Below are positions 45,324-53,378 of a stretch of 64,000 bases of DNA, in pieces. The stretch's first letter is position 1; each line of letters starts with the position of its first letter. A program made the translations under genes and the position numbers. The notes below the pieces were generated by a model. It was not told the origin of the DNA. It did no database searches and worked only from the letters and a program-made list of their open reading frames with translations. Origin of the DNA: Proteobacteria bacterium ST_bin14 (GTDB lineage: Bacteria; Pseudomonadota; Alphaproteobacteria; Sphingomonadales; Sphingomonadaceae). Where the stretch lies: assembly GCA_002083655.1 (NCBI GenBank), contig MSXR01000001.1, positions 186,001-250,000 of the forward strand, written 5' to 3'.

Positions 45324-45417
45324 TTGGTGATGTTTGGCAGGTAAACGAGCGACAGCAACGATGCCGCCGTCCGTCCTCGGGCAGCCTGCGCCAGTGAGGC
45401 GCAGCCTGCCCTTTGGA

Positions 45418-47061
45418 TCAGAAATCCATGCCGCCCATGCCGCCCATGCCGCCGCCGCCCATGGCAGGGGCAGCCTTGTCTTCCGGCATTTCGCTGATCG
45501 CCGCTTCGGTGGTGATCAACAGGCCTGCGACCGAAGCTGCATCCTGCAGCGCGGTGCGGACGACCTTGGTCGGGTCGATCACGCCGCTTTCAACCAGGTT
45601 TTCATACTGGTCGGTCTGCGCGTTGAAACCGCGCGTTTCGTCATCTTCACGCAGCAGATTGCCCGCAACCACGGCGCCATCGACACCAGCATTCTGGGCG
45701 ATCTGACGCAGCGGAGCTTCAAGCGCCTTGCGGACGATATCGATGCCACGCGTCTGATCGTCATTCGCGCCCTTCATGCCAGCCAAAGCCTTGGTGGCAT
45801 AAAGCAGTGCGGTGCCGCCACCGGGGACGATGCCTTCTTCAACGGCTGCGCGGGTTGCGTGCAGCGCGTCGTCAACGCGGTCCTTGCGCTCCTTGACCTC
45901 CACTTCGGTCGAACCACCGACCTTGATCACCGCAACACCGCCAGCCAGCTTGGCCAGACGCTCTTGCAGCTTTTCCTTGTCGTAATCAGACGTGGTGTTT
46001 TCGATCTGCTGGCGGATCGCATCGGTGCGGCCCTTGATCGCGTCATGGTCACCGGCACCATCGACGATGGTCGTGTTGTCCTTGTCGATCGTGACGCGCT
46101 TGGCGGTGCCGAGCATGCCAACCGTGACGGACTCAAGCTTGATGCCCAGGTCTTCCGAAATCATCTCGCCCTTGGTCAGGATCGCGATGTCTTCCAGCAT
46201 CGCCTTGCGACGATCGCCAAATCCAGGTGCCTTGACGGCAGCGACCTTCAGGCCACCGCGCAGCTTGTTCACAACGAGCGTGGCTAGAGCCTCACCCTCA
46301 ATGTCTTCTGCGATGATCAGCAGCGGACGGCCCGACTGAACGACGGCTTCCAGAATCGGGAGCATCGCCTGCAGGTTCGACAGCTTCTTCTCGTGGATCA
46401 GGATGTACGGATCGTTCAGTTCGACCGACATTTTTTCCGGGTTGGTGATGAAGTAAGGTGACAGGTAACCGCGGTCGAACTGCATGCCTTCAACGACATC
46501 AAGCTCGAATTCGAGGCCCTTGGCTTCCTCGACGGTGATCACGCCTTCCTTGCCAACCTTTTCCATTGCTTCGGCGATCTTCTCGCCAACAACGGTGTCG
46601 CCATTGGCCGAGATGATGCCAACCTGAGCGATTTCCTTGGTGCCGGAAACGGGCTTGGAACGCGCCTTCAAATCAACAACGACGGCAGCAACGGCCAAAT
46701 CGATGCCGCGCTTCAGGTCCATCGGGTTCATGCCGGCCGAAACCGACTTCATGCCTTCGCGAACAATCGCCTGGGCCAGCACGGTTGCGGTGGTGGTGCC
46801 GTCACCTGCGATGTCGTTGGTCTTGGAGGCGACTTCACGCAGCATCTGCGCGCCCATATTCTCGAACTTATCCTTCAGTTCGATTCCCTTGGCGACGGTA
46901 ACGCCGTCCTTGGTGATGCGGGGCGCACCGAAGCTTTTGTCGATCACAACGTTGCGGCCCTTTGGCCCCAGCGTTACCTTGACGGCATCGGCGAGAATGT
47001 CGACGCCGCGCAGAATGCGTTCACGCGCGTCACGCGAAAATTTTACGTCCTTGGCTGCCAT
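45418..47061 (-). CDS. groEL: 60-kDa chaperonin GroEL
   Basis: ATP-driven folding chaperonin, 547 aa. The N-terminus runs A-A-K-D-V-K-F, ATP contacts are in G-P-K-G-R-N-V and A-G-D-G-T-T-T-A-T-V, the apical domain holds Y-L-S-P-Y-F-I-T, and the C-terminus is the flexible G-G-M-G-G-M tail. It lies 105 bp downstream of groES in the same operon under the CIRCE element. Confidence 0.98.
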   Translation of the reverse strand: MAAKDVKFSRDARERILRGVDILADAVKVTLGPKGRNVVIDKSFGAPRITKDGVTVAKGIELKDKFENMGAQMLREVASKTNDIAGDGTTTATVLAQAIVREGMKSVSAGMNPMDLKRGIDLAVAAVVVDLKARSKPVSGTKEIAQVGIISANGDTVVGEKIAEAMEKVGKEGVITVEEAKGLEFELDVVEGMQFDRGYLSPYFITNPEKMSVELNDPYILIHEKKLSNLQAMLPILEAVVQSGRPLLIIAEDIEGEALATLVVNKLRGGLKVAAVKAPGFGDRRKAMLEDIAILTKGEMISEDLGIKLESVTVGMLGTAKRVTIDKDNTTIVDGAGDHDAIKGRTDAIRQQIENTTSDYDKEKLQERLAKLAGGVAVIKVGGSTEVEVKERKDRVDDALHATRAAVEEGIVPGGGTALLYATKALAGMKGANDDQTRGIDIVRKALEAPLRQIAQNAGVDGAVVAGNLLREDDETRGFNAQTDQYENLVESGVIDPTKVVRTALQDAASVAGLLITTEAAISEMPEDKAAPAMGGGGMGGMGGMDF

Positions 47062-47166
47062 GTGGCTACCCTTTCTGTTACGTGCTCTGGCGAAGGCCGG
47101 AGCGCTGGATTGATGGAATGCAATGTGGCCAACGCTCCGGACTGCGCCGGAGCACCAGCCAGGAAA

Positions 47167-47454
47167 TCAGCCAACGATCCCGAGAATGTCCGATTCCTTC
47201 ATGATCAGCAGGTCTTCGCCACCAACCTTCACTTCGGTGCCAGACCATTTGCCGAACAGGATCTTGTCGCCGGCCTTAACGTCCAGCGGGGTAATCTTGC
47301 CATCATCGGCGCGGGTGCCGGTGCCAACGGAGACGACTTCGCCTTCCTGCGGCTTTTCCTTGGCGGTTTCGGGGATGATGATGCCGCCAGCCGTTTTTTC
47401 TTCGGCTTCAACGCGGCGAACGAGAACGCGATCGTGCAACGGACGAAAGTTCAT
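47167..47454 (-). CDS. groES: 10-kDa co-chaperonin GroES
   Basis: Lid of the GroEL chamber, 95 aa. N-F-R-P-L-H-D-R-V-L-V-R-R at the start, the mobile loop E-K-T-A-G-G-I-I-I-P and the C-terminal segment are canonical. ATG 47454 has AAAGGA about 9 bp upstream; an in-frame start six codons earlier adds residues outside the family. Confidence 0.97.
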   Translation of the reverse strand: MNFRPLHDRVLVRRVEAEEKTAGGIIIPETAKEKPQEGEVVSVGTGTRADDGKITPLDVKAGDKILFGKWSGTEVKVGGEDLLIMKESDILGIVG

Positions 47455-47493
47455 GCGTTCAATCCTTTCCATAAGGGTGTAAGTTCAATGGCG

Positions 47494-47520
47494 TTAGCAC
47501 TCGCCATAGGTGAGTGCCAG
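47494..47520 (-). promoter_or_regulatory. CIRCE operator (HrcA binding site) for groESL
   Basis: TTAGCACTC, a 9-nt spacer, then GAGTGCCAG: the CIRCE inverted repeat with one perfect half and a second half that differs from GAGTGCTAA at two positions. It lies 40 bp upstream of groES, where HrcA would repress the operon until heat shock. No hrcA gene is in the window. Confidence 0.9.
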
Positions 47521-47721
47521 CACGGCGCATATGTGGATGAAGCACAGATTCGTCAAGACGCGGCGACAGCATAAATATGCGGGTTTTCCGGTATGCGGTA
47601 ACCGTCCCAAGCCTGTATTGCGGGCATAATACGGGACGTTTACTCGGTCATGTGCATGGGCTAGCGATAGCGGGTCCGGCGTGCTTAATCCGGTCGCGGA
47701 TGGAATTTGGGAGCAAATGCG

Positions 47722-49596
47722 GTGAAACTGGTGCGCGGAGCCTGGAAGCTGTTGGTCGGAATCAAGGACGGTCTTGTCCTGATTGCGATGCTGTTATTCT
47801 TTGGCCTGCTGTTCGCGGCATTGTCGTCAAAGCCAAATCCGGGCGGTGTGCGCGATGGTGCGCTGGTGCTCGACCTGGCCGGTGTGATTGTCGAACAACC
47901 GGCAGAGGCCGAATTTAATTTTGGCGGCAACGATGGCCCACGCGAAATTCGTCTGCGCGATCTGGTTCGGGTGATTGATGCTGCCAAGGATGACAAGCGC
48001 GTCAAGGCGATCGTGCTGGATCTTGATAGTTTTGCAGGTGGCTATCCCGCTGCCGTCAGCGAAGTGGCGACGGCGCTGGGCCGTGTGCGCAGCAGCGGCA
48101 AACCCGTCCTGGCCTATGCGACGGGCTATACCGATTCAGGCTATCGGCTGGCGGCGAATGCGAGCGAAATCTGGATGAACCCGATGGGGGGCACGCTGTT
48201 TACCGGCCCCGGCGGATCGCAGCTTTATTATAAGGGGCTGATCGACAAGCTTGGCGTCAACGTCCATGTCTACCGCGTTGGCAAGTTCAAATCCTTTGTC
48301 GAGCCCTATACCCGCAGCGATCAATCGCCAGAGGCGCGCGCGGCCAGCGAGGCGCTGTACGGGTCGCTGCTGACCGATTGGAAGGACGCCGTTGGCAAGG
48401 CGCGGCCTAAGGCGCAGTCGGCGCAATTCCTGGCCACGCCCGCGGCGCAGATTGCCGCCACCAAGGGCGATATTGCCGCGGCCAATCTGAAGGCAGGGCT
48501 GATCGACAAATTGGGTGATCGAGCTGAATTCAATCAGCGGGTGATTGCGCTGGCCGGGCTGAAATCCGGTAAGGGCGCCCCGACGTTTAATGCCATCACT
48601 TATGCTGATTTTTTAAAGGCTAATCCGCTGCCCAGCACGGGCGATGCGATTGGCGTCATTACCGTTGCGGGCGATATTGTTGACGGCAAGGCTGGCCCTG
48701 GCACGGCGGGTGGCGCGACGATTTCGAAGCTGGTGCTTGATGGCCTGGCAAAGAAGACGCTGAAGGCGCTGGTAGTGCGTGTCGATTCACCGGGCGGGTC
48801 TGCGCTGGCATCTGAAGCGATCCGCCGCGCGGTGCTGGAGGCAAAGGCGCAGAAGCTGCCCGTGGTGATCTCAATGGGGTCGATTGCGGCATCGGGCGGC
48901 TATTGGGTGGCAACGGCGGGCGATGTGATCTTTGCTGAACCCAACACAATCACCGGATCAATCGGCATTTTCGGCATCATCCCCACGTTTGAAAACAGCC
49001 TGAAAAAGCTGGGTATCACTGCCGATGGGGTGAAAAGCAGCCCATTGTCTGGCCAGCCTGACGTATTTTCCGGCACCAATTCAGAAGTCGATTCGATCCT
49101 GCAGGCAGGCATTGAACACGGTTATGCTCAATTCCTGTCGCGCGTCGCGTCGGCTCGTAAAATGTCGGTGGAAAAGGTGGATAGCATTGCACAGGGCCGG
49201 GTGTGGGACGGCGGCACGGCGCGGCAGATTGGCCTGGTCGACCGGTTCGGTACGCTGCAGGACGCCATTGATGAAGCCGCCAAGCGCGCCAAGCTGGACC
49301 CCACAAAGGTGCATGCCGAATATCTCGAAAAAAAGCCGGGCTGGTTCGCGCGGTTTGCCAATGATTTTGGCCGCAAGGACGATGATGAGGAAGCCGATCA
49401 ACCCGGCGACGCCTTTGCCCGGATCGCCCGGGATCGTCGGGCGGTATTTGCCCAGGCGCTGGGCGATGTTCGGCGGCTCGCGCTGGGCGGGTCAGTGCAG
49501 GCGCGCTGCTTGGAATGCGGCGGGCTTGCGCCTGCCGCGCCCGATCGTGATGATCTTCGCCTGATGGATGTCGTGCTCGCGAGGTTGGGCCTGTGA
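47722..49596 (+). CDS. sppA: signal peptide peptidase SppA, 67-kDa type
   Basis: Membrane-bound serine protease that digests cleaved signal peptides, 624 aa, with one N-terminal membrane anchor (about 15-35) and two tandem S49 domains. The Lys general base is in the first half (R-V-G-K-F-K-S-F-V-E) and the Ser nucleophile in S-M-G-S-I-A-A-S-G-G-Y-W in the second half, the E. coli-like arrangement. GTG 47722 has GGGAG 8 bp upstream; an earlier in-frame TTG has no RBS. Its stop overlaps the acetyltransferase start (GTGA). Confidence 0.93.
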   Translation: MKLVRGAWKLLVGIKDGLVLIAMLLFFGLLFAALSSKPNPGGVRDGALVLDLAGVIVEQPAEAEFNFGGNDGPREIRLRDLVRVIDAAKDDKRVKAIVLDLDSFAGGYPAAVSEVATALGRVRSSGKPVLAYATGYTDSGYRLAANASEIWMNPMGGTLFTGPGGSQLYYKGLIDKLGVNVHVYRVGKFKSFVEPYTRSDQSPEARAASEALYGSLLTDWKDAVGKARPKAQSAQFLATPAAQIAATKGDIAAANLKAGLIDKLGDRAEFNQRVIALAGLKSGKGAPTFNAITYADFLKANPLPSTGDAIGVITVAGDIVDGKAGPGTAGGATISKLVLDGLAKKTLKALVVRVDSPGGSALASEAIRRAVLEAKAQKLPVVISMGSIAASGGYWVATAGDVIFAEPNTITGSIGIFGIIPTFENSLKKLGITADGVKSSPLSGQPDVFSGTNSEVDSILQAGIEHGYAQFLSRVASARKMSVEKVDSIAQGRVWDGGTARQIGLVDRFGTLQDAIDEAAKRAKLDPTKVHAEYLEKKPGWFARFANDFGRKDDDEEADQPGDAFARIARDRRAVFAQALGDVRRLALGGSVQARCLECGGLAPAAPDRDDLRLMDVVLARLGL

Positions 49597-50159
49597 TTGC
49601 CATAAGGGCTGCAACGCCGGACGATGCCGCCGCCATTGCGGCCATCTATGCGCCGTTCGTGCTCAGCGGCACCGTGTCGTTCGAAACCGAGGCCCCCGAT
49701 ACCCGCCAGATGCGCACGCGGATGGCATCATCGGGCGGGCTCTATCCCTGGCTGGTCGCCACCAATGGCGATCCCGAAGGCGGCGGTGTGCTGGCCTATG
49801 CCTATGCCAGCCAGTTTCGGGATCGGCCCGCCTATCGCTATGTCGTCGAAACATCGATTTATGTGGCTGGCGCGGTGCAGGGGCAGGGTGCAGGGCGGCT
49901 GCTATACGAAGCGTTGATTGATACGTTGCGGGTTCAGGGCTTTACCCAGGCGATCGGCGCGATTGCGCTACCCAATGACGGGTCGATCCGGCTGCACGAA
50001 GCCGTCGGCTTCCGCCGCGCCGGTGTGTACCGCGAAGTTGGTTATAAACAGGGCCAGTGGATCGATGTCGGCTTCTGGCAGTGTGAGTTGAACGAACCGA
50101 GTGTCCCGCCGGTGGAGCCAAAGCCGTTCAGCGAGGTCGGCGTCGTTCGCGACGCTTAG
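49593..50159 (+). CDS. GNAT acetyltransferase, phosphinothricin acetyltransferase-like
   Basis: A 188-aa GNAT enzyme close to the Pat/MddA type: I-R-A-A-T-P-D-D-A-A-A-I near the start, E-T-S-I-Y-V, the acetyl-CoA loop Q-G-Q-G-A-G-R-L-L-Y and the end segment F-R-R-A-G-V-Y-R-E-V-G-Y-K-Q-G-Q-W. Relatives acetylate methionine sulfone/sulfoximine or phosphinothricin. The function in this organism is not known. The GTG start is coupled to sppA. Confidence 0.88.
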   Translation: MIAIRAATPDDAAAIAAIYAPFVLSGTVSFETEAPDTRQMRTRMASSGGLYPWLVATNGDPEGGGVLAYAYASQFRDRPAYRYVVETSIYVAGAVQGQGAGRLLYEALIDTLRVQGFTQAIGAIALPNDGSIRLHEAVGFRRAGVYREVGYKQGQWIDVGFWQCELNEPSVPPVEPKPFSEVGVVRDA

Positions 50160-50216
50160 TCTATAATGTGCTAGCACCACATGGATTGTGCAAAGCGCAT
50201 GATAGAGAGATCGCCG

Positions 50217-50894
50217 ATGAAACGCGCAGGAATTTTGCAGGCGTTTTGCCTGTTGTTTTGCGCCAGTCCGGCGGCGGCGGCGGAGGATGATGGTCAGGCC
50301 TGGGGTGCGATACTCGTGCAGGGGCCAATCAAAGGCGATCTCGTCTTTTGGGCCGAGGGACAGGCCCGAGCTAGCGATGATGCGTCACGGCTTGGGCAGG
50401 TGCTCATCCGCCCAGCGATTGGCGTAAGGCTGGCGCACAACACGATCGCTCATCTCGGCTATGCCTATGTCCATACCGATCCCGCCAATGGCACCGCGAC
50501 CAACGAACATCGGATCTGGGAGCAACTGAGCTTTCCGATCATCCGGAATGGGCGGGGACTCTATATCTGGGGCCGATCGCGGATCGAGCAAAGGGTGTTT
50601 GAGGGGCGAAACGATACGGGTTGGCGGCTCCGGCAGTTCGTCCGTGCGCAATTGCCGCTGCGGCGCGGCGGAAAATTATCGGGCGTTATCTTTACCGAAG
50701 GATTCTACGCCACGAACAGCACTGACTGGGGCGCCCGTGCCGGGATGGATCAGCTCCGCACCTTCGTCGGTCTGTCCATTCCGGTCAGCAAGCAGGTCAA
50801 TCTCGAGCCGGGCTACCTTAACCAGACGATTTTTCGGCGAGGCCCGGATCGGACTAACCATGTCGCCAGCATCAATCTGATGGCCCGGCTTTAA
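50217..50894 (+). CDS. DUF2490 outer-membrane-like protein
   Basis: A 225-aa protein with a signal peptide (about 1-20, ends P-A-A-A-A) and a beta-barrel-like pattern. R-P-A-I-G-V-R-L-A, L-G-Y-A-Y, E-H-R-I-W-E-Q-L and R-S-R-I-E-Q-R are DUF2490 marks. The family is widespread in Proteobacteria and Bacteroidetes with no assigned role; outer-membrane location is likely. ATG 50217 is near GAGAGA. It is convergent with the TRIC-like gene (4-bp overlap). Confidence 0.82.
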   Translation: MKRAGILQAFCLLFCASPAAAAEDDGQAWGAILVQGPIKGDLVFWAEGQARASDDASRLGQVLIRPAIGVRLAHNTIAHLGYAYVHTDPANGTATNEHRIWEQLSFPIIRNGRGLYIWGRSRIEQRVFEGRNDTGWRLRQFVRAQLPLRRGGKLSGVIFTEGFYATNSTDWGARAGMDQLRTFVGLSIPVSKQVNLEPGYLNQTIFRRGPDRTNHVASINLMARL

Positions 50895-51541
50895 CCCTGC
50901 TTGTCGGGCGTTCGATACGCAGGCAGTGCCAGTTTCCAGCCGATGGCGGCAGCGCGCAACGCGAAGCCAGCGCTTGCCGCGATGATCCCCGCTATGGTGC
51001 CGGGGGTGCCAAGCGTGACGAGTGCCACATATAGCCCGGCCGCGAGTGCGGCTGCGGTTACGTATATTTCCGGTCGCATGATGATCGATGGTTCGCCTGC
51101 CAGCACATCGCGGATGATGCCGCCAACGCATGCGGTGACCACGCCCATCAGCGCGGCGGGGACTAGGGGAACACCGTAATCGAGCGCTTTGGCGGCGCCG
51201 AACACCGCATAGGCGGCCAGCCCCACCGCATCGAACCAGTCGAGCGCCGATCCCTGCCACCAGTGCACGGGCGTGATCCAAATGAGCATCGCGACGATCA
51301 GGCAGGCGGCGGCGACGCGGCTGTCGCTGACCCAGAATACCGGCGCCCCGATCAGCAAGTCGCGCACCGTGCCGCCGCCGACGCCGGTGACGAGCGCGAA
51401 GAAGCAGGCGGTGACGATCGTCTGCTCGCGCTTTGCCGCGGCAAGCGCCCCGGTCGCGGCGAACAACGAAATCGCGATGACATCCAGCCACGGCGCGATC
51501 GCGGGCAGGACGGTGGTAGCGGTGGGAATGATGGGCGACAT
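50891..51541 (-). CDS. TRIC-like (UPF0126) trimeric cation channel family protein
   Basis: A 216-aa inner-membrane protein made of two inverted three-helix repeats plus a last helix. The duplicated glycine motif appears as T-G-V-G-G-G-T-V-R-D near residue 55 and A-C-V-G-G-I-I-R-D-V near 140. Bacterial TRIC proteins conduct monovalent cations; no regulatory partner is adjacent. Confidence 0.88.
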   Translation of the reverse strand: MSPIIPTATTVLPAIAPWLDVIAISLFAATGALAAAKREQTIVTACFFALVTGVGGGTVRDLLIGAPVFWVSDSRVAAACLIVAMLIWITPVHWWQGSALDWFDAVGLAAYAVFGAAKALDYGVPLVPAALMGVVTACVGGIIRDVLAGEPSIIMRPEIYVTAAALAAGLYVALVTLGTPGTIAGIIAASAGFALRAAAIGWKLALPAYRTPDKQG

Positions 51542-51612
51542 GGCACGAGCTTAGCGGATCGCGGGCAGGTCGCGAAGACACTGCTCCCGGCTAAACTTGC
51601 TGAGGGTCACCC

Positions 51613-51651
51613 CAAAAACCAAAATGGGGGCCAGCATTGCTGCCGACCCCC
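51613..51651 (-). terminator. terminator-like hairpin at end of the candidate ncRNA
   Basis: On the minus strand GGGGG, then CAGC-AAT-GCTG, then CCCCC, with a small internal loop, is followed by ATTTTGGTTTTTGG. The shape and T runs suggest transcription on the minus strand stops here. Confidence 0.5.
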
Positions 51652-51980
51652 GGTCGCCGGACTTCGATCCGCTTGGTTGCGCTTTCACACATCCCGCGCC
51701 CTCTGGTTTCGGCGGCATGCTCAGCCGTTGCCGCGGGGGGCATCTGGCGTTGCGTTTTTGGGCGCTCCCTGCCGGTTTGGTCCAGGGTCTTGCGATCCCG
51801 CGCCCCACCGGCAGCTTGCATCCTGCCCCGTTGCCCTTTTCAGGTGCTTCGGAACATTTGGCTATCGGCCCGGTCCCGGCACGTTGCCCGCTTGCGCGTG
51901 CCCGCCGCCTCCACCGATCGACATCCCGCCTGGCATTCCCACGGTTTCCTTGCGGCACCTGCGAGCAATCCGAGCCTAAA
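51613..51980 (-). ncRNA. candidate structured noncoding RNA, minus strand
   Basis: About 370 nt with no convincing ORF but strong paired elements when read on the minus strand: a long-range 7-bp stem CAGGTGC (51955-51961) with GCACCTG (51841-51847); GGCACG/CGTGCC within it; an 8-bp stem CTGCCGGT/ACCGGCAG (51807-51814 with 51769-51776) enclosing GGG-TC-GCAA-GA-CCC, a GNRA tetraloop; and GGCAG/CTGCC. A terminator-like hairpin with T runs ends it. I checked by eye for RNase P (GAGGAAAGTCC), tmRNA (T-arm GTTCGA) and SRP (GGAAGGAAGCAG) signatures and saw none. Borders are approximate, and identity is unknown. Confidence 0.4.
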
Positions 51981-52257
51981 CTGCTGATCTCACTTTGGTT
52001 TCCCGCGTTTCGATCCGCTGCTTACAGTCATGATGCTGTCATCAAATCCGAGTCGCACCAAGAGGGATTCGGCGGAGCGAACCTGTGGATAATGTGGATA
52101 TCGTGGACTGAATTTGCACGTCCCACCACGCTTGGTTCACGGAACATCGCAAGTGATTGGGCAGCTGAATGAATTGTTGTTTTACGTTCATGAAACGCGT
52201 TCCACCTTCGAAGCGTTACCCCGATATCATTCCAAGAAAAGTAAGGGAGTTTGTTCG
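51981..52257. other. gene-free stretch upstream of glycine-zipper gene 1
   Basis: Contains the presumed promoter of the candidate minus-strand RNA at its left end, a short inverted repeat GTTC-ACG-GAAC at 52134-52144, and the plus-strand promoter-like element at 52180-52218. The ORFs crossing it have no family resemblance. Confidence 0.6.
52180..52218 (+). promoter_or_regulatory. EcfG-like promoter/operator of glycine-zipper gene 1
   Basis: TTTTACGTTCATGAAAC, 17 bp, then CGTTA. The GAAAC-N17-CGTT spacing resembles the alphaproteobacterial general stress sigma (EcfG) consensus GGAAC-N16/17-CGTT. A matching element precedes the paralogous gene (52664-52701). CGTTA ends 39 bp before the ATG. 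Confidence 0.45.
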
Positions 52258-52563
52258 ATGCGTAGGTTTTTGATGGCGTTGACCGCAGTTTCGCTCGTTG
52301 TTCCAGTCGCCACGGTGTCGTTCCCGACCCAGGCCGAAGCCCGCAAAAAGCACTACAAGCCACGCGTTTATACCCGTAATGGCAAAACCTATTGCCGCCG
52401 TTCGGATGGCACGACAGGCCTGATCGCTGGTGGCGTTGGCGGTGCTGTCGTGGGCAACGCGCTTGGTGGTGGATTGCTGGGCACGGTTGCAGGCGGGGTT
52501 GGCGGTGCATTTGCCGGCCGGGCAATTGATCGCTCGATCACGGCAAAAAAGCGCTGCCGCTAA
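52258..52563 (+). CDS. secreted glycine-zipper protein 1
   Basis: A 101-aa protein with a signal peptide (about 1-27, cleavage near Q-A-E-A) and a glycine-zipper 2TM segment (about 54-90: A-G-G-V-G-G-A-V-V-G-N-A-L-G-G-G). Before it stands Y-C-R-R-S-D-G-T-T-G-L, and the end is K-K-R-C-R; the two Cys may pair. AAGGGAG precedes the ATG. Related to the 17-kDa antigen-like proteins of the envelope. The downstream paralog shares both Cys motifs. Confidence 0.82.
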   Translation: MRRFLMALTAVSLVVPVATVSFPTQAEARKKHYKPRVYTRNGKTYCRRSDGTTGLIAGGVGGAVVGNALGGGLLGTVAGGVGGAFAGRAIDRSITAKKRCR

Positions 52564-52584
52564 ATTAAGCGCTAATATTACAGA

Positions 52585-52616
52585 AAAGGGCGCGGATAAC
52601 TCCGCGCCTTTTTTGT
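52585..52616 (+). terminator. intrinsic terminator after glycine-zipper gene 1
   Basis: A perfect 8-bp stem GGCGCGGA/TCCGCGCC with TAAC loop, flanked by AAAA on the left and TTTTTTG on the right, about 25 bp after the stop. A strong bidirectional-looking Rho-independent terminator. Confidence 0.93.
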
Positions 52617-52663
52617 TGTTTGTTCCGGGAATTTTTCCTTTCGCCAGCCTGAACACAATGTCA

Positions 52664-52701
52664 TTTTATGTTCACGCAACTCACGCCGTGTCGGAACGTT
52701 A
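52664..52701 (+). promoter_or_regulatory. EcfG-like promoter/operator of glycine-zipper gene 2
   Basis: TTTTATGTTCACGCAAC, 16 bp, then CGTTA; the same layout as the element at 52180-52218 with 14 of 17 bases of the left block the same. CGTTA ends 34 bp before the ATG. Confidence 0.45.
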
Positions 52702-52735
52702 TAGTGGGTAGTTCAACGATAAAAGGAATAAGCTC

Positions 52736-53311
52736 ATGCGTTTCACCATGCTGGCCGCCGCAATTGCTGCGGTCATGATCCCCGGCGCTTCAGTGTCCGC
52801 TCAAACGCCCGCGCAGACCCAGCGCGAATATAACCGCGATGTTCGCGATGCGCGCCAGGACTATCGCCGGGACGTTCGCAATGCCGATTCGCAGCGCGAT
52901 GTGCGCGAAGCCCGGCAGGATTATCGCGAGGATATTCGCGACGCCCGTCAGGATGTCCGCGATAGCCAGCGCCGCAATGCGCGCGATTGGCGCCAGTATC
53001 GCAACTATGACTATAACCGGTTGCCGCGTGGCCAGCGCGCCTATTATGCCGATCAATATTACCGCGATGGCCGCTATTACCAGCCACGTCGGTTGAACCG
53101 TAACGACCGGATTTATCGCGGGCAGGACAATCGTTATTATTGCCGCCGTTCAGATGGCACGACGGGCCTGATCATCGGTGGCATTTCGGGCGCTGTGATC
53201 GGCAATTCGATCGCTGGTGGTGGATCGCGTACGCTGGGCGCACTGCTTGGTGGTACTGCCGGCGCGTTGCTGGGTCAGTCGATTGACCGGGGCAATGTCC
53301 GTTGCCGCTAA
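52736..53311 (+). CDS. secreted glycine-zipper protein 2 with charged D/R-rich repeats
   Basis: A 191-aa protein: signal peptide (about 1-22, ends V-S-A-Q), then a highly charged region of about 60 residues made of repeats like R-D-V-R-D-A-R-Q-D-Y-R (likely helical), a Tyr/Arg-rich R-G-Q-R-A-Y-Y segment, Y-C-R-R-S-D-G-T-T-G-L-I-I-G-G and a glycine zipper ending I-D-R-G-N-V-R-C-R. The tail from Y-C-R-R onwards matches the upstream gene, so the two are paralogs. An envelope structural or stress role is likely; no exact function is known. Confidence 0.82.
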   Translation: MRFTMLAAAIAAVMIPGASVSAQTPAQTQREYNRDVRDARQDYRRDVRNADSQRDVREARQDYREDIRDARQDVRDSQRRNARDWRQYRNYDYNRLPRGQRAYYADQYYRDGRYYQPRRLNRNDRIYRGQDNRYYCRRSDGTTGLIIGGISGAVIGNSIAGGGSRTLGALLGGTAGALLGQSIDRGNVRCR

Positions 53312-53334
53312 TCCACGACACGGGCGATTAAAAC

Positions 53335-53367
53335 GGGGCTCGGCAGCAATGCCGGGCCCTTTTTTTA
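53335..53367 (+). terminator. intrinsic terminator after glycine-zipper gene 2
   Basis: A 10-bp stem GGGCTCGGCA/TGCCGGGCCC (one G-T pair) with a GCAA loop, followed by TTTTTTTA. It lies 24 bp after the stop. Confidence 0.92.
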
Positions 53368-53378
53368 TCAGCGACGAA

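Noticed and set aside
51551..51958. Minus-strand ORF of 135 aa and plus-strand ORF 51597-52172
   Set aside because: Both are rich in Arg, Pro and Gly with no recognisable motif or RBS and overlap the paired-stem region; more likely noncoding.
51613..51980. RNase P RNA, tmRNA or SRP RNA at this place
   Set aside because: Their hallmark motifs (GAGGAAAGTCC, a GTTCGA T loop with CCA, GGAAGGAAGCAG) were not found on either strand by eye.
52773..53087. Minus-strand ORFs of 88-104 aa inside glycine-zipper gene 2
   Set aside because: Repetitive shadow of the D/R-rich repeats; no RBS or family match.
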